NCBI GenBank assembly: GCA_000437395.1
Contig: FR898192.1
Coordinates: forward strand, 62,001 to 126,000
DNA: 64,000 nt
DNA from: Clostridium sp. CAG:288
GTDB lineage: Bacteria; Bacillota_I; Bacilli_A; RFN20; CAG-288
Direction: 5' to 3'
In this document: positions 17,439-24,212 of the stretch, in pieces
Layout of the letters: each line of letters begins with the position of its first letter
Numbering within the stretch: the stretch's first letter is position 1
Notes under the pieces: generated by a model
The model's database searches: none
Told to the model about the DNA's origin: nothing
The model's input: the letters and a program-made list of their open reading frames with translations, nothing else
Position numbers and translations under genes: made by a program

Positions 17439-17867
17439 ATGTTAAATCGTGTCGTTATTGTGGGTCGCTTAGTTAGAGATCCAGAATTAAGAAAAACTGC
17501 TAGTGATAGATCAGTCGTCGCCTTCACAGTCGCACTAGATAATCGCACTACAAATAATGGTGAAAAATCAACAAGTTACATTCCATGCACAGCTTGGAAT
17601 AGCACAGCTGAAAGTATCGCTAAATTTATGAAGAAGGGAAGCCTTGTTGGTGTCGATGGACACCTTAATCAAAGAAGCTATACAGCTAATGATGGACGTA
17701 AGGTTTCGGTAGTTGAAGTTATCGCTGATTCTGTTCAATTCTTAGAAAAGAAAAATGATTCTTCGGTTAATTCTTCAACAACCAGTAATAACGATTATAA
17801 CCGTCAAATGCCTGAAGACGAACCAGTTGAAGGTATCGATGCTTCTGATGATGATCTTCCTTTCTAG
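17439..17867 (+). CDS. ssb: Single-stranded DNA-binding protein
   Basis: 142 aa. OB fold (residues 1-105) opening MLNRVVIVGRLVRDPELR, a flexible S/N/D-rich linker, and the acidic C-terminal tip DDDLPF that recruits partner proteins. Lies between rpsF and rpsR as in B. subtilis, with AAGGAG 8-9 nt upstream. Confidence 0.97.
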   Translation: MLNRVVIVGRLVRDPELRKTASDRSVVAFTVALDNRTTNNGEKSTSYIPCTAWNSTAESIAKFMKKGSLVGVDGHLNQRSYTANDGRKVSVVEVIADSVQFLEKKNDSSVNSSTTSNNDYNRQMPEDEPVEGIDASDDDLPF

Positions 17868-17884
17868 AAAGGAAAGTAATCAAT

Positions 17885-18109
17885 ATGTTTAAAAGACCAA
17901 AGCCAAGAAAAAAGGTCTGTTATTTTACAAAGAATAAGATTAAGACAATCGATTATAAAGATGTTGAACTCTTAAAGAGATTTATCTCTCCATCTGGTAA
18001 AATCACATCCAGAAGAGCTACAGGTACATCTGCTAAATATCAACGTATGTTAGCAGTTGCTATCAAGAGAGCAAGATATATGGCTTTATTACCATATATT
18101 GCTGACTAA
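17885..18109 (+). CDS. rpsR: Small ribosomal subunit protein bS18
   Basis: 74 aa, basic, with the family core IDYKDVELLKRFISPSGKI and the SAKYQRMLAVAIKRARYMALLP segment. Partner of S6 in the 30S platform. Its first ten residues include a single Cys. Last gene of the operon, followed by a terminator. Confidence 0.97.
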   Translation: MFKRPKPRKKVCYFTKNKIKTIDYKDVELLKRFISPSGKITSRRATGTSAKYQRMLAVAIKRARYMALLPYIAD

Positions 18110-18127
18110 TTAATTGGTAATATATTA

Positions 18128-18155
18128 ACTCTCACATTCAAATGTGGGAGTTTTT
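18128..18155 (+). terminator. Terminator of rpsF-ssb-rpsR
   Basis: 10-bp stem ACTCTCACAT/ATGTGGGAGT (one T-G), 4-nt loop and T5. Confidence 0.9.
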
Positions 18156-18235
18156 ATTTGCTCAAAAATAGAAAACTTTAAAATTTATATGGAAGTATTT
18201 TTAGTTATTTCTATATAATAAATGTGGATATAAAA

Positions 18236-19174
18236 ATGAGAACTTCAGATTTGACTAGAAAAATAACTGAAGCAGCAATTTTTGTTGCAATCGGTGTTGT
18301 TATGTTATTCGCTTTACGTTTGTTAGAACTAGGTAGTAGTTCTTTCTTTTTGATTGCTACTTTACTAGCAATATATACATATAAAAATGGTATTGAATAT
18401 GCATCCATACCTGGGATTTCTTTGGCCGCTATTTCGTTTGCAATTATTTCTCCATGGGATGTTTTATTTTATTCATTACCACCTATAATTTCAGGCATCG
18501 TTTATGGATATATGTTAAAAAAGAATATTAACAAATATTTAAGATTAACCCTTTTGGTAATTATTTCATTAATATTTGATATTTTAGGTACTTTTGTTAC
18601 TGCTTATATTTATGACATAAATATATTTACAGATTATCTTAATTTGGTTGATGAAATATCTAAATTGTTCAACATTTCTGAATCTAATACTTTAATGAAT
18701 ACATTAAAGTGTGTTGTTATTGGTTTAATACCTTCAACATTTTTACTAACTGCTATACTTAATTGCTTCCTTGTCATTTTGTTATGTGAAGAAATTTTAG
18801 CTAGACTTAAATTGAAAAATAGAGAAATTATTTTATTTAAAATGAATATAACAAAGGTCTGGGCAATATTATATCTGATAGCGTTTATTGCTGTTTTAAT
18901 ATATTCCAACTTTGTAGATTATTCAAATTCACTAAGTTTAGTTTTTTATTCAATAGTTCTTACATTATTTATTATTTTAGCATTTATAATGTGTTATCAA
19001 GTTTTACTTATATCTTCAATATATTGCAATATGCAAAATAAAAAGTGGCTATATTTCATAATTGCTATAGCCACATTACTATTTTTCCCATTAGCCGCTA
19101 TTTTAGGAACAGTATTTACTTTTAAAAATACATATAAAACTTTAGTAAATAATATTGAAAATTATAATAATTAA
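18236..19174 (+). CDS. DUF2232 (YybS-like) polytopic membrane protein
   Basis: 312 aa from ATG 18236; a GTG at 18224 would add four residues. About eight hydrophobic spans. The order rpsF-ssb-rpsR then a YybS-type membrane protein matches the B. subtilis origin-proximal region. The first half resembles an ECF substrate-binding component in spacing of helices (TEAAIFVAIGVVMLF first span). Transport substrate unknown. A TATAAT at 18214-18219 is 17 nt before the ATG, so the mRNA leader may be very short. Ends overlapping the convergent spoIIQ-like gene by 4 nt. Confidence 0.72.
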   Translation: MRTSDLTRKITEAAIFVAIGVVMLFALRLLELGSSSFFLIATLLAIYTYKNGIEYASIPGISLAAISFAIISPWDVLFYSLPPIISGIVYGYMLKKNINKYLRLTLLVIISLIFDILGTFVTAYIYDINIFTDYLNLVDEISKLFNISESNTLMNTLKCVVIGLIPSTFLLTAILNCFLVILLCEEILARLKLKNREIILFKMNITKVWAILYLIAFIAVLIYSNFVDYSNSLSLVFYSIVLTLFIILAFIMCYQVLLISSIYCNMQNKKWLYFIIAIATLLFFPLAAILGTVFTFKNTYKTLVNNIENYNN

Positions 19175-19860
19175 ATTTCTTTTAATTGCTTTCCATATAA
19201 ATCAATTGGATTTAAGCATATATCGTTTTTAATTACTTCGAAATGCAAGCTATTAGAACAGTCTCCATTTATACTTGAACTTCCTGATGTTCCTATTTTT
19301 TCACCAGACTTTACTTCTTGTCCAACTTTCACGTTAATTTCACCTAAAGAGGCATATAGAGTTGTTAAATCAGTTCCAACATGTTGAATTTCAACGATGT
19401 TTCCAAACGTCTTATCATTTGGAGTTATTGATTTAACCACCCCATCAGCTACTGCATAGACATTGAATTTGATATCAGATTTCGTATAGTAATCTACCCC
19501 TTTACTTGAATGGTAGACACCATCTTCGATATACATAGCGTTTTGTAATATATTATCTTCTTTAGACGGATCAAAAAAGTATCTTTTGATCTCTACTTTC
19601 TCTTCAGTAAAAGGCTTTTTTAATGTTGAATCAAGTATTGAAACTACAGGCTCGGCAGTACTAGATGGTTGAGTTATTGAACTTGATATGCTCGTCGTAC
19701 TTGAGACAGGAGTTACAATGACATCATCTTTAGGTTTTCTATTTAACAAAATTCCTATTGTTGTTACTGATCCTAAAAAAAGCAAAGAGCACGCAATTAC
19801 TATAATACTTGATTTTACTTCTGGGCTTAATTTATTTTTCTTTTCATATTTATCTTTCAT
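19171..19860 (-). CDS. spoIIQ: SpoIIQ-like membrane-anchored LytM/M23 protein
   Basis: 229 aa from ATG 19860, chosen for TTGAGG about 9 nt upstream; an ATG at 19908 gives 16 extra residues without a site. One membrane anchor (about residues 19-37), a Ser/Thr-rich stalk, then an LytM domain with YHSSKGVDYY, GNIVEIQH and SLHFEV. The usual C-terminal HxHFE reads SLHFE, so one metal-binding His is lost, as described for B. subtilis SpoIIQ. SpoIIQ links forespore and mother-cell membranes with SpoIIIAH during engulfment. A GTATA, then 17 nt, then CAAACTTTA sequence upstream is faintly forespore-promoter-like. A generic M23 peptidase remains possible. Confidence 0.68.
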   Translation of the reverse strand: MKDKYEKKNKLSPEVKSSIIVIACSLLFLGSVTTIGILLNRKPKDDVIVTPVSSTTSISSSITQPSSTAEPVVSILDSTLKKPFTEEKVEIKRYFFDPSKEDNILQNAMYIEDGVYHSSKGVDYYTKSDIKFNVYAVADGVVKSITPNDKTFGNIVEIQHVGTDLTTLYASLGEINVKVGQEVKSGEKIGTSGSSSINGDCSNSLHFEVIKNDICLNPIDLYGKQLKEI

Positions 19861-19934
19861 ATTTTTAACCTCAATTAAAGTTTGTTCATAATATCGTACT
19901 TTATACATTTAAATTTTTAGCGTATAATAATGGC

Positions 19935-20633
19935 ATGATTAAACAATATAAAAAGACTTGTGATTATTCTTACACACTAGGATTTTATCCAACATTAGAG
20001 CTTATAAAACGTCGCAAAGACTTGCTTAGATTCGTATATGCTTCTAATCAAGCATTAGAAAGCGATGGATTTAGGCTTATTGAAAAACTTGTAGATAAAT
20101 CGAAAATAATTATTTCAGACAATGCGCTTGAAAAATTGTCAGATAAGGGAAATGATTTTGTAGCTGGTGTCTTTAATAAAGAAGAACAAACTCTCGACAA
20201 AACTAAAACACACGTTGTTTTAGTTAATCCAAGCGATATGGGCAACTTAGGAAATATTATGCGCTCTATGTTAGCTTTTGACTATAATGATTTAGCGATT
20301 ATTACACCAGCAGCGGATATGTATAATCCTAAAACTGTTAGAGCATCTATGGGTGCTATGTTTGGAATTAGAATTGAAAAATTCTCTTCATTTGAAGAAT
20401 ATTTATCTAAATACGAAAGACCATATGTTCCTTTTATGCTTCAAGCTAAAAGAGGATTAAAAGAAATTAGTACATTTAATTCTCCTTTTGCTCTTGTTTT
20501 TGGCAACGAAGCAACAGGCCTTCCAATAACATTTTTAAATGATGAAGCTGTTAAAATTGAGCAAAGTGATGAAGTTGATTCTCTAAATTTGCATACAGCT
20601 GTTGCTATTGCTTTATATGTTGCCAAAAAGTAA
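19935..20633 (+). CDS. SpoU/TrmH-family RNA 2'-O-methyltransferase
   Basis: 232 aa. Short N-terminal substrate domain and a SPOUT domain with motif 1 NPSDMGNLGNIMRS, motif 2 VFGNEATGLP and motif 3 SLNLHTAVAIALY. It methylates a ribose in tRNA or rRNA; the target cannot be read from sequence. Motif 3 has a Leu-His-Thr variant of the usual NVASAVAL-type ending. A TATAAT-like -10 lies only about 10 nt before the ATG, so the mRNA may be nearly leaderless. Confidence 0.85.
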   Translation: MIKQYKKTCDYSYTLGFYPTLELIKRRKDLLRFVYASNQALESDGFRLIEKLVDKSKIIISDNALEKLSDKGNDFVAGVFNKEEQTLDKTKTHVVLVNPSDMGNLGNIMRSMLAFDYNDLAIITPAADMYNPKTVRASMGAMFGIRIEKFSSFEEYLSKYERPYVPFMLQAKRGLKEISTFNSPFALVFGNEATGLPITFLNDEAVKIEQSDEVDSLNLHTAVAIALYVAKK

Positions 20634-21090
20634 TTTAATAGGCTTTGCACCTTTTAACGTAACTGAAAACACCAAATATTTGATATTGGGATCTTTTCCT
20701 TCAGTTAAGTCTTTAGAAGGTGATTTTTATTATTTGCATCCACAAAATAAATTTTATAAATTAATCTCTAATTTCTTTAACGAAGATTATCCACAAACAA
20801 TTAGTGATAAGAAAAATGTTTTGATTAGGCATAATATTGCTTTATGGGACATAGTTAAATCTTGCAAAAGAGATGGATCTTTAGACTCGAATATAAAAGA
20901 AATTGTTGTCAATGACTTATATAGTATAAAAAACATCTCTAACTTTAGAATTGGATGTACAGGTAAAAAATCATATGAATTAACAAAAAAATATTTTCCT
21001 AATTTGAATGTATTCTATTTAAGTTCACCTAGTCCGGCAAACGTTAAATATTTTGACATACAAACTTGGAAAATATTCTTTACTAATTGA
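20617..21090 (+). CDS. Uracil-DNA-glycosylase-superfamily DNA-deoxyinosine glycosylase
   Basis: 157 aa from ATG 20617, overlapping the methyltransferase stop by 17 nt and probably coupled to it. Motifs: LILGSFPSVKSLEGDFYY (motif 1 region, about residues 20-37), LWDIVKSCKRDGSLD, and the late SSPSPAN in place of the UDG HPS loop. This pattern fits the hypoxanthine/deoxyinosine glycosylase group rather than family-1 Ung. It would remove deaminated adenine from DNA. Ends 2 nt from the convergent gene. Confidence 0.8.
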   Translation: MLPKSNLIGFAPFNVTENTKYLILGSFPSVKSLEGDFYYLHPQNKFYKLISNFFNEDYPQTISDKKNVLIRHNIALWDIVKSCKRDGSLDSNIKEIVVNDLYSIKNISNFRIGCTGKKSYELTKKYFPNLNVFYLSSPSPANVKYFDIQTWKIFFTN

Positions 21091-21092
21091 AA

Positions 21093-21524
21093 TTATTCTT
21101 CGTCAGATTCTGAGTTTTCTAAATCGTCTTCTAAATCTTTAAGCTTATTTTTATCTATTTTTGTTGATTGTGGAATACTATTTTTAGATTGCTTTTTATT
21201 TTCATCAGATACTTCGACGACTTTGCCATGATCGATTATTTTTCTAGTTACTTCCTTTTCATCGATTTTTTTGAAAAATGTTGTGTAGACAAATGTTGCA
21301 AACATAATTAATGAAAGAATGCTAAATAAAACTGTCATTAAGATATCAGCATTTTTTAAGAAAAAGTTGGTGCTATCTTTACCACCGAACAACGTTTTTC
21401 CACTTGCAATAGTGGAAATACATGCGATTGTATAGCTAGAGATACATATTGTCATAATTAACATAATTACACAAATAATCCAGTTCTCAGCTTTAAATTT
21501 TTTGAATCTATCAAATAAGTTCAT
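21093..21524 (-). CDS. Two-span membrane protein, unknown
   Basis: 143 aa from ATG 21524 (CGGAG 8 nt upstream); a longer in-frame start at 21551 has no site. Short basic N-terminus, two membrane spans (about residues 14-36 and 60-83), then a charged cytoplasmic tail of some 55 residues rich in K, D and E. No family recognised. It lies directly downstream of the small structured element at 21610-21655 and of the small-RNA array on the same strand, so it could be transcribed past them. Confidence 0.7.
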   Translation of the reverse strand: MNLFDRFKKFKAENWIICVIMLIMTICISSYTIACISTIASGKTLFGGKDSTNFFLKNADILMTVLFSILSLIMFATFVYTTFFKKIDEKEVTRKIIDHGKVVEVSDENKKQSKNSIPQSTKIDKNKLKDLEDDLENSESDEE

Positions 21525-21609
21525 ATATACTCCGTTTAATTTTGAAATCACAATTAATTTCTTTAATTAGTATATCAAATATAAATCTAAATTAAATTGT
21601 TTTATAAAT

Positions 21610-21655
21610 AAAAAAGTCCTGGTTTACTACGCCAGGCCTAAAAGTTTTCACTTTT
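21610..21655 (-). ncRNA. Two-hairpin element with terminator (candidate sRNA or leader attenuator)
   Basis: Minus strand: hairpin AAAAGT-GAAA-ACTTTT (55-40) then terminator stem CCTGG/CCAGG (36-18) and six T (15-10). A possible promoter TTGTTT...TATATG lies about 50 nt upstream but is weak. The T-run ends 86 nt before the 21524 start codon. Confidence 0.5.
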
Positions 21656-21765
21656 TACTATTTATAATGTATTACATATATTTGCTGTGATCAATAAAAA
21701 ACAAGGTTTATAGGAACGTAATACTATTATAAAAAGACATATGTGACATTTTTAAACGCTTGAAT

Positions 21766-21837
21766 TGTAAACAACTTGTAAAGAAAATAAAAAAGTGAGC
21801 AAAACCATATAAAAACTTACGGTTATATATAGTGAAG
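21766..21837. repeat. 72-bp direct repeat, copy 1
   Basis: Matches 22142-22213 at 66 of 72 positions, beginning TGTAAACAACTTGTAAAG. In the shared minus-strand frame most of the differences change amino acids, so it is not a conserved protein. The minus strand ends in a T-rich run after weak GTAAG/CTCAC pairing. Function unknown. Confidence 0.85.
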
Positions 21838-22141
21838 GGAAAAATATAGCTAAAAACTATTTAAATTTTGAAAAGATAACGTTTATCAAGGCATTTATAG
21901 TGAACGTTATTATTTAAGAAAAATATAAGATTGTCACATAGCTTTATTATTAACAAAAATAGGCAATAGAGCTTACATATCTTTTTAATATAAATTTATA
22001 TGGAAATATTAGAATTGAAGCTTATACGCTATATAAATCGTTAATAATAAGAATTGGGTTACAATTGCTAATAAAATTATATAGTTTATTATCGGTTGAT
22101 AATGTAGCCGATTAATGATTGACAATTTATTGAACTTAAAA
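21838..22141. other. Intergenic DNA with decayed repeats
   Basis: No convincing gene. Contains an inverted ATAACGTT (21876-21883) / AACGTTAT (21903-21910) and a TGTCACATA word (21932-21940) that recurs at 22990-22998 and, inverted, at 21740-21748. Confidence 0.5.
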
Positions 22142-22213
22142 TGTAAACAACTTGTAAAGAAATAGAAAAAGCGAGCAAAAACATATGAAAACTTACGGTT
22201 ATATATAGTGAAG
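22142..22213. repeat. 72-bp direct repeat, copy 2
   Basis: Second copy, 376 bp from the first, same orientation, 92 percent identical. The 73-codon frame that crosses it on the minus strand (22009-22230) has no ribosome site. Confidence 0.85.
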
Positions 22214-22450
22214 TGCATACTTTTAGCCAATTATGACTCGAAATTTTAAAATTAAGTTTGCAAATACAAAATATAATGTTAACGTTCATCAAAAATATGG
22301 ACTATTATTCTTAAGTATATATTTCTTAAACGTTGTTATTGATTAATAAAAATATTAAAGATATAAACTTCTTATCTATTTATGATAGCTATTAACTTTT
22401 GTGTTCCTTAATAGATAAAAAGAAACATATTAAACGTAAGAGGTGATTAT

Positions 22451-22522
22451 AAAAAAGCCCTCATTGCTGAGGGTCTCCCTAATTCAATTAGAGATTGGTG
22501 ATAACTCGTGCTATCAATTCTA
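22451..22522 (-). ncRNA. Small RNA A3 (family A)
   Basis: Predicted about 72-nt transcript. Hairpin 1 GATAGC-ACGA-GTTATC (22515-22500), linker ACCAA, hairpin 2 (22494-22474, TCTCTAA...TTAGGGAGA type), and terminator stem CCCTCA/TGAGGG (22473-22458) followed by six T. Same order of parts and same ACCA(A/G)-TC linker as A1 and A2. No open frame of note. Confidence 0.75.
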
Positions 22523-22528
22523 AAAACC

Positions 22529-22557
22529 ATTATATTTAAAAAATAATTATTAAGCAA
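22529..22557 (-). promoter_or_regulatory. Promoter of small RNA A3
   Basis: -35 TTGCTT (22557-22552), 17-nt spacer, -10 TATAAT (22534-22529). Confidence 0.78.
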
Positions 22558-22606
22558 TAAAAATAATTAAATAAACAAAAAATATAAATTTTGAAAAAAA
22601 TAATAT

Positions 22607-22679
22607 AAAAAAAGTAAGACTCGTGGGCAACGTACGCTATTATTAGCAACATACCTAAAAAGTTAAACTGTCTTACTTG
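22607..22679 (-). ncRNA. Small RNA B1 (family B)
   Basis: Predicted about 73-nt transcript that is almost all one long hairpin: outer stem AAGTAAGAC/GTCTTACTT (22678-22670 with 22620-22612), an internal loop, and an inner hairpin with GTATG/CGTAC and CTA/TAG. Seven T follow the stem, so the whole RNA doubles as a terminator. The inner part (TGTTGCTA..AATAGCGTACG) is nearly identical in B2. Confidence 0.75.
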
Positions 22680-22685
22680 CTATTG

Positions 22686-22713
22686 ATTATATCAAATAGT
22701 TAAAAAATGTAAA
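22686..22713 (-). promoter_or_regulatory. Promoter of small RNA B1
   Basis: -35 TTTACA (22713-22708), 16-nt spacer starting TTTTTTAA, -10 TATAAT (22691-22686). B2 has the same spacer start and length. Confidence 0.75.
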
Positions 22714-22748
22714 TAGATAATTAAGGAAGGTAAAAAATAATATTAATG

Positions 22749-22845
22749 AAAAAAGGGGCTAAGTAGTTAACTTAGACACCCTTCTTTCTCACTAAGCATG
22801 GTTGGTCAAGTTAGTGACTGGTGATAACTTAGTGTTATCGTAGCT
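22749..22845 (-). ncRNA. Small RNA A1 (family A)
   Basis: Predicted about 97-nt transcript. Hairpin 1 GATAAC-ACTAA-GTTATC (22839-22823), linker ACCAG, hairpin 2 TCACTAA...TTAGTGA with a 15-nt loop ending CATGC (22817-22789), purine-rich GAAAGAAG link, then terminator with CTAAGT/ACTTAG and GGG/CCC pairing (22781-22755) and six T. Loop and linker sequence are shared with A2 while stem 1 and the terminator stem differ but still pair. Confidence 0.8.
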
Positions 22846-22851
22846 GTAATT

Positions 22852-22881
22852 ATTATATGCTTAGCAAATACAAACAGTCAA
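22852..22881 (-). promoter_or_regulatory. Promoter of small RNA A1
   Basis: -35 TTGACT (22881-22876), 18-nt spacer, -10 TATAAT (22857-22852). The -35 and first 11 spacer bases (GTTTGTATTTG) are identical to the A2 promoter. Confidence 0.82.
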
Positions 22882-23060
22882 TAAAAAATAAATGGTAAAT
22901 AATAATCATTTAGGCTTTATCATTATAGAAGTAGCGTTATTTAAATTAAAAACCTAAATTAGATATTAAATTTTAATAGATTGTATGGCTGTCACATATC
23001 TTTATAAGATGATGAACATAAAGATAACGCTATAGAAAAATAATTTAGTTAAAAATAATA
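22882..23060. other. Intergenic spacer within the small-RNA array
   Basis: No gene seen. An inverted pair TAGCGTTAT (22932-22940) / ATAACGCTA (23024-23032) encloses about 83 nt including the TGTCACATA word at 22990. Confidence 0.5.
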
Positions 23061-23063
23061 AAC

Positions 23064-23131
23064 AAAAAAAGTAAGGATTCTGAGCACGTACGCTATTGCT
23101 AGCAACACACTTGGAATAGAATCCTTACTTG
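23064..23131 (-). ncRNA. Small RNA B2 (family B)
   Basis: Predicted about 68-nt transcript. Outer stem of 13 bp AAGTAAGGATTCT/AGAATCCTTACTT (23130-23118 with 23081-23069), inner hairpin GTGTG/CGTAC with conserved TTGCTA..AATAGCGTACG, and seven T. Relative to B1 the outer stem keeps AAGTAAG/CTTACTT but the next pairs differ on both sides, keeping the helix. Confidence 0.75.
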
Positions 23132-23137
23132 CTATTA

Positions 23138-23165
23138 ATTTTATCAAATGATTAAAAAATGTAAA
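23138..23165 (-). promoter_or_regulatory. Promoter of small RNA B2
   Basis: -35 TTTACA (23165-23160), 16-nt spacer, -10 TAAAAT (23143-23138). Confidence 0.72.
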
Positions 23166-23352
23166 GTGATTAAAGGCAATATGTTGGATAATTAAGAAAT
23201 ACTCAATTAAATAAGCTTAATATTAAAAACAATAATTATGTCTAGTAAACAATTTTGCTTTTACAACTCAAATAATTATATAAGTGATAAAGAAATTAAT
23301 TAGATGATATGCTATGCATCTAGTTATTATTGTTATTTATTTTTAAGCAAAT
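23166..23352. other. AT-rich spacer between B2 and A2
   Basis: I see no gene or clear structure. Confidence 0.5.
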
Positions 23353-23450
23353 AAAAAACGGGGCTGTCCTTTCGGTTTCAGTTACCCGCTTCTTTCACTA
23401 AGCATGTTTGAGTAAGTTAGTGACTGGTCTAGCTTCGTGCTAGATATTGT
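23353..23450 (-). ncRNA. Small RNA A2 (family A)
   Basis: Predicted about 98-nt transcript. Hairpin 1 TCTAGC-ACGAA-GCTAGA (23444-23428), linker (A)CCAG, hairpin 2 TCACTAA...TTAGTGA (23423-23395) with a loop ending CATGC, AAGAAG link, and terminator CGGG...CCCG with inner CTG/CAG (23388-23359) and six T. Stem 1 differs at most positions from A1 yet remains perfectly paired. Confidence 0.8.
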
Positions 23451-23456
23451 ATTAGT

Positions 23457-23486
23457 ATTATATATTCATCAAATACAAACAGTCAA
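23457..23486 (-). promoter_or_regulatory. Promoter of small RNA A2
   Basis: -35 TTGACT (23486-23481), 18-nt spacer, -10 TATAAT (23462-23457). Confidence 0.82.
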
Positions 23487-23644
23487 CAAAAATTAAATAA
23501 TAAAGTTGTAAAACGTGTAGATAAGGTAAAGAAATACTTGTAAATAAATTATTCAATATTCGAATCTTTTTATCAAACCAGGTTGTTTTCGGTGCTTATA
23601 GTTCATTAGTTCGAACATACGGCAGAAATCAAACTCCGTAAAAA

Positions 23645-23678
23645 TAAAAAAGTTCGACACAATTTACTGTATCGAACT
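23645..23678 (-). terminator. Terminator of the tRNA-Val/Thr unit
   Basis: 10-bp stem AGTTCGATAC/GTGTCGAACT, 8-nt loop and T-run on the minus strand. 23487-23644 to its left holds nothing I can name. Confidence 0.88.
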
Positions 23679-23691
23679 AATTCTTCAATAA

Positions 23692-23767
23692 TGGTGCCGC
23701 CTAAAGGAATCGAACCTTCAACCTACTGATTACAAATCAGTTGCTCTGCCAGTTGAGCTAAAGCGGC
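23692..23767 (-). tRNA. tRNA-Thr (anticodon TGT)
   Basis: 76-nt cloverleaf, acceptor GCCGCTT/AGGCGGC, anticodon loop TTTGTAA (TGT), T-arm with GGTTCGATTCC and encoded CCA. Second gene of a Val-Thr pair. Confidence 0.97.
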
Positions 23768-23780
23768 ATGGGTTTGCTAA

Positions 23781-23856
23781 TGGTGGACGCTACAGGGATC
23801 GAACCTGTGACCTCTTCCGTGTGAAGGAAACGCTCTCCCTACTGAGCTAAGTGTCC
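23781..23856 (-). tRNA. tRNA-Val (anticodon CAC)
   Basis: 76-nt cloverleaf, acceptor GGACACT/AGCGTCC, anticodon loop TTCACAC (CAC), encoded CCA. It duplicates the reading of GTG codons already covered by tRNA-Val(TAC) at 114-189. Confidence 0.97.
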
Positions 23857-23867
23857 GCGCAAGAGTT

Positions 23868-23896
23868 AATATATCAAAACATAAACAATAATGCAA
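23868..23896 (-). promoter_or_regulatory. Promoter of the tRNA-Val/Thr unit
   Basis: -35 TTGCAT (23896-23891), 17-nt spacer, -10 TATATT (23873-23868). From 23897 to 24149 the DNA is AT-rich and I see no gene. Confidence 0.75.
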
Positions 23897-24149
23897 CATT
23901 TTTTTGAAAAAAATACAAAAATAGTTGATGACTGCATATCTTGATTTAATTGTTTAAGCGATTTTAGGTTTTAACTTTAGTATTTAATAAATAATTATAT
24001 CCATATTTTGTAATCAATTATATTTTTTATTTAATGCTCAGTTCATGAAAGAAAAACGTTCAAATAATGCTTAAAACATAGCAAATGCATACAAAACGAG
24101 CATATAAGTTAAATTAATGTGCATATTTACAATTTAAATGCGCAAAATA

Positions 24150-24178
24150 TTGCATTTTTGTGAATATATTATTAAAAT
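24150..24178 (+). promoter_or_regulatory. adhE promoter
   Basis: -35 TTGCAT (24150-24155), 17-nt spacer, -10 TAAAAT (24173-24178). The spacer contains TTGTGAA, one half of a Rex-type operator, but the second half does not match. Confidence 0.65.
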
Positions 24179-24212
24179 AGCAACGTAATCAATGAGAAAG
24201 CGAGGAAAATAT

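Noticed and set aside
20786..20797. DnaA box TTATCCACA, replication origin
   Set aside because: A single copy inside a coding gene, with no cluster and no dnaA or dnaN nearby.
22009..22230. A 73-codon minus-strand frame crossing the direct repeat
   Set aside because: No ribosome site, poor composition and mostly non-silent differences between the two repeat copies.
22451..23486. CRISPR array or tracrRNA
   Set aside because: Units are about 70-100 nt with separate promoters and terminators, two alternating families and no short identical repeats with unique spacers; no cas genes in the window.
24150..24178. Full Rex operator at adhE
   Set aside because: Only one half-site (TTGTGAA) is present; the second half does not match.
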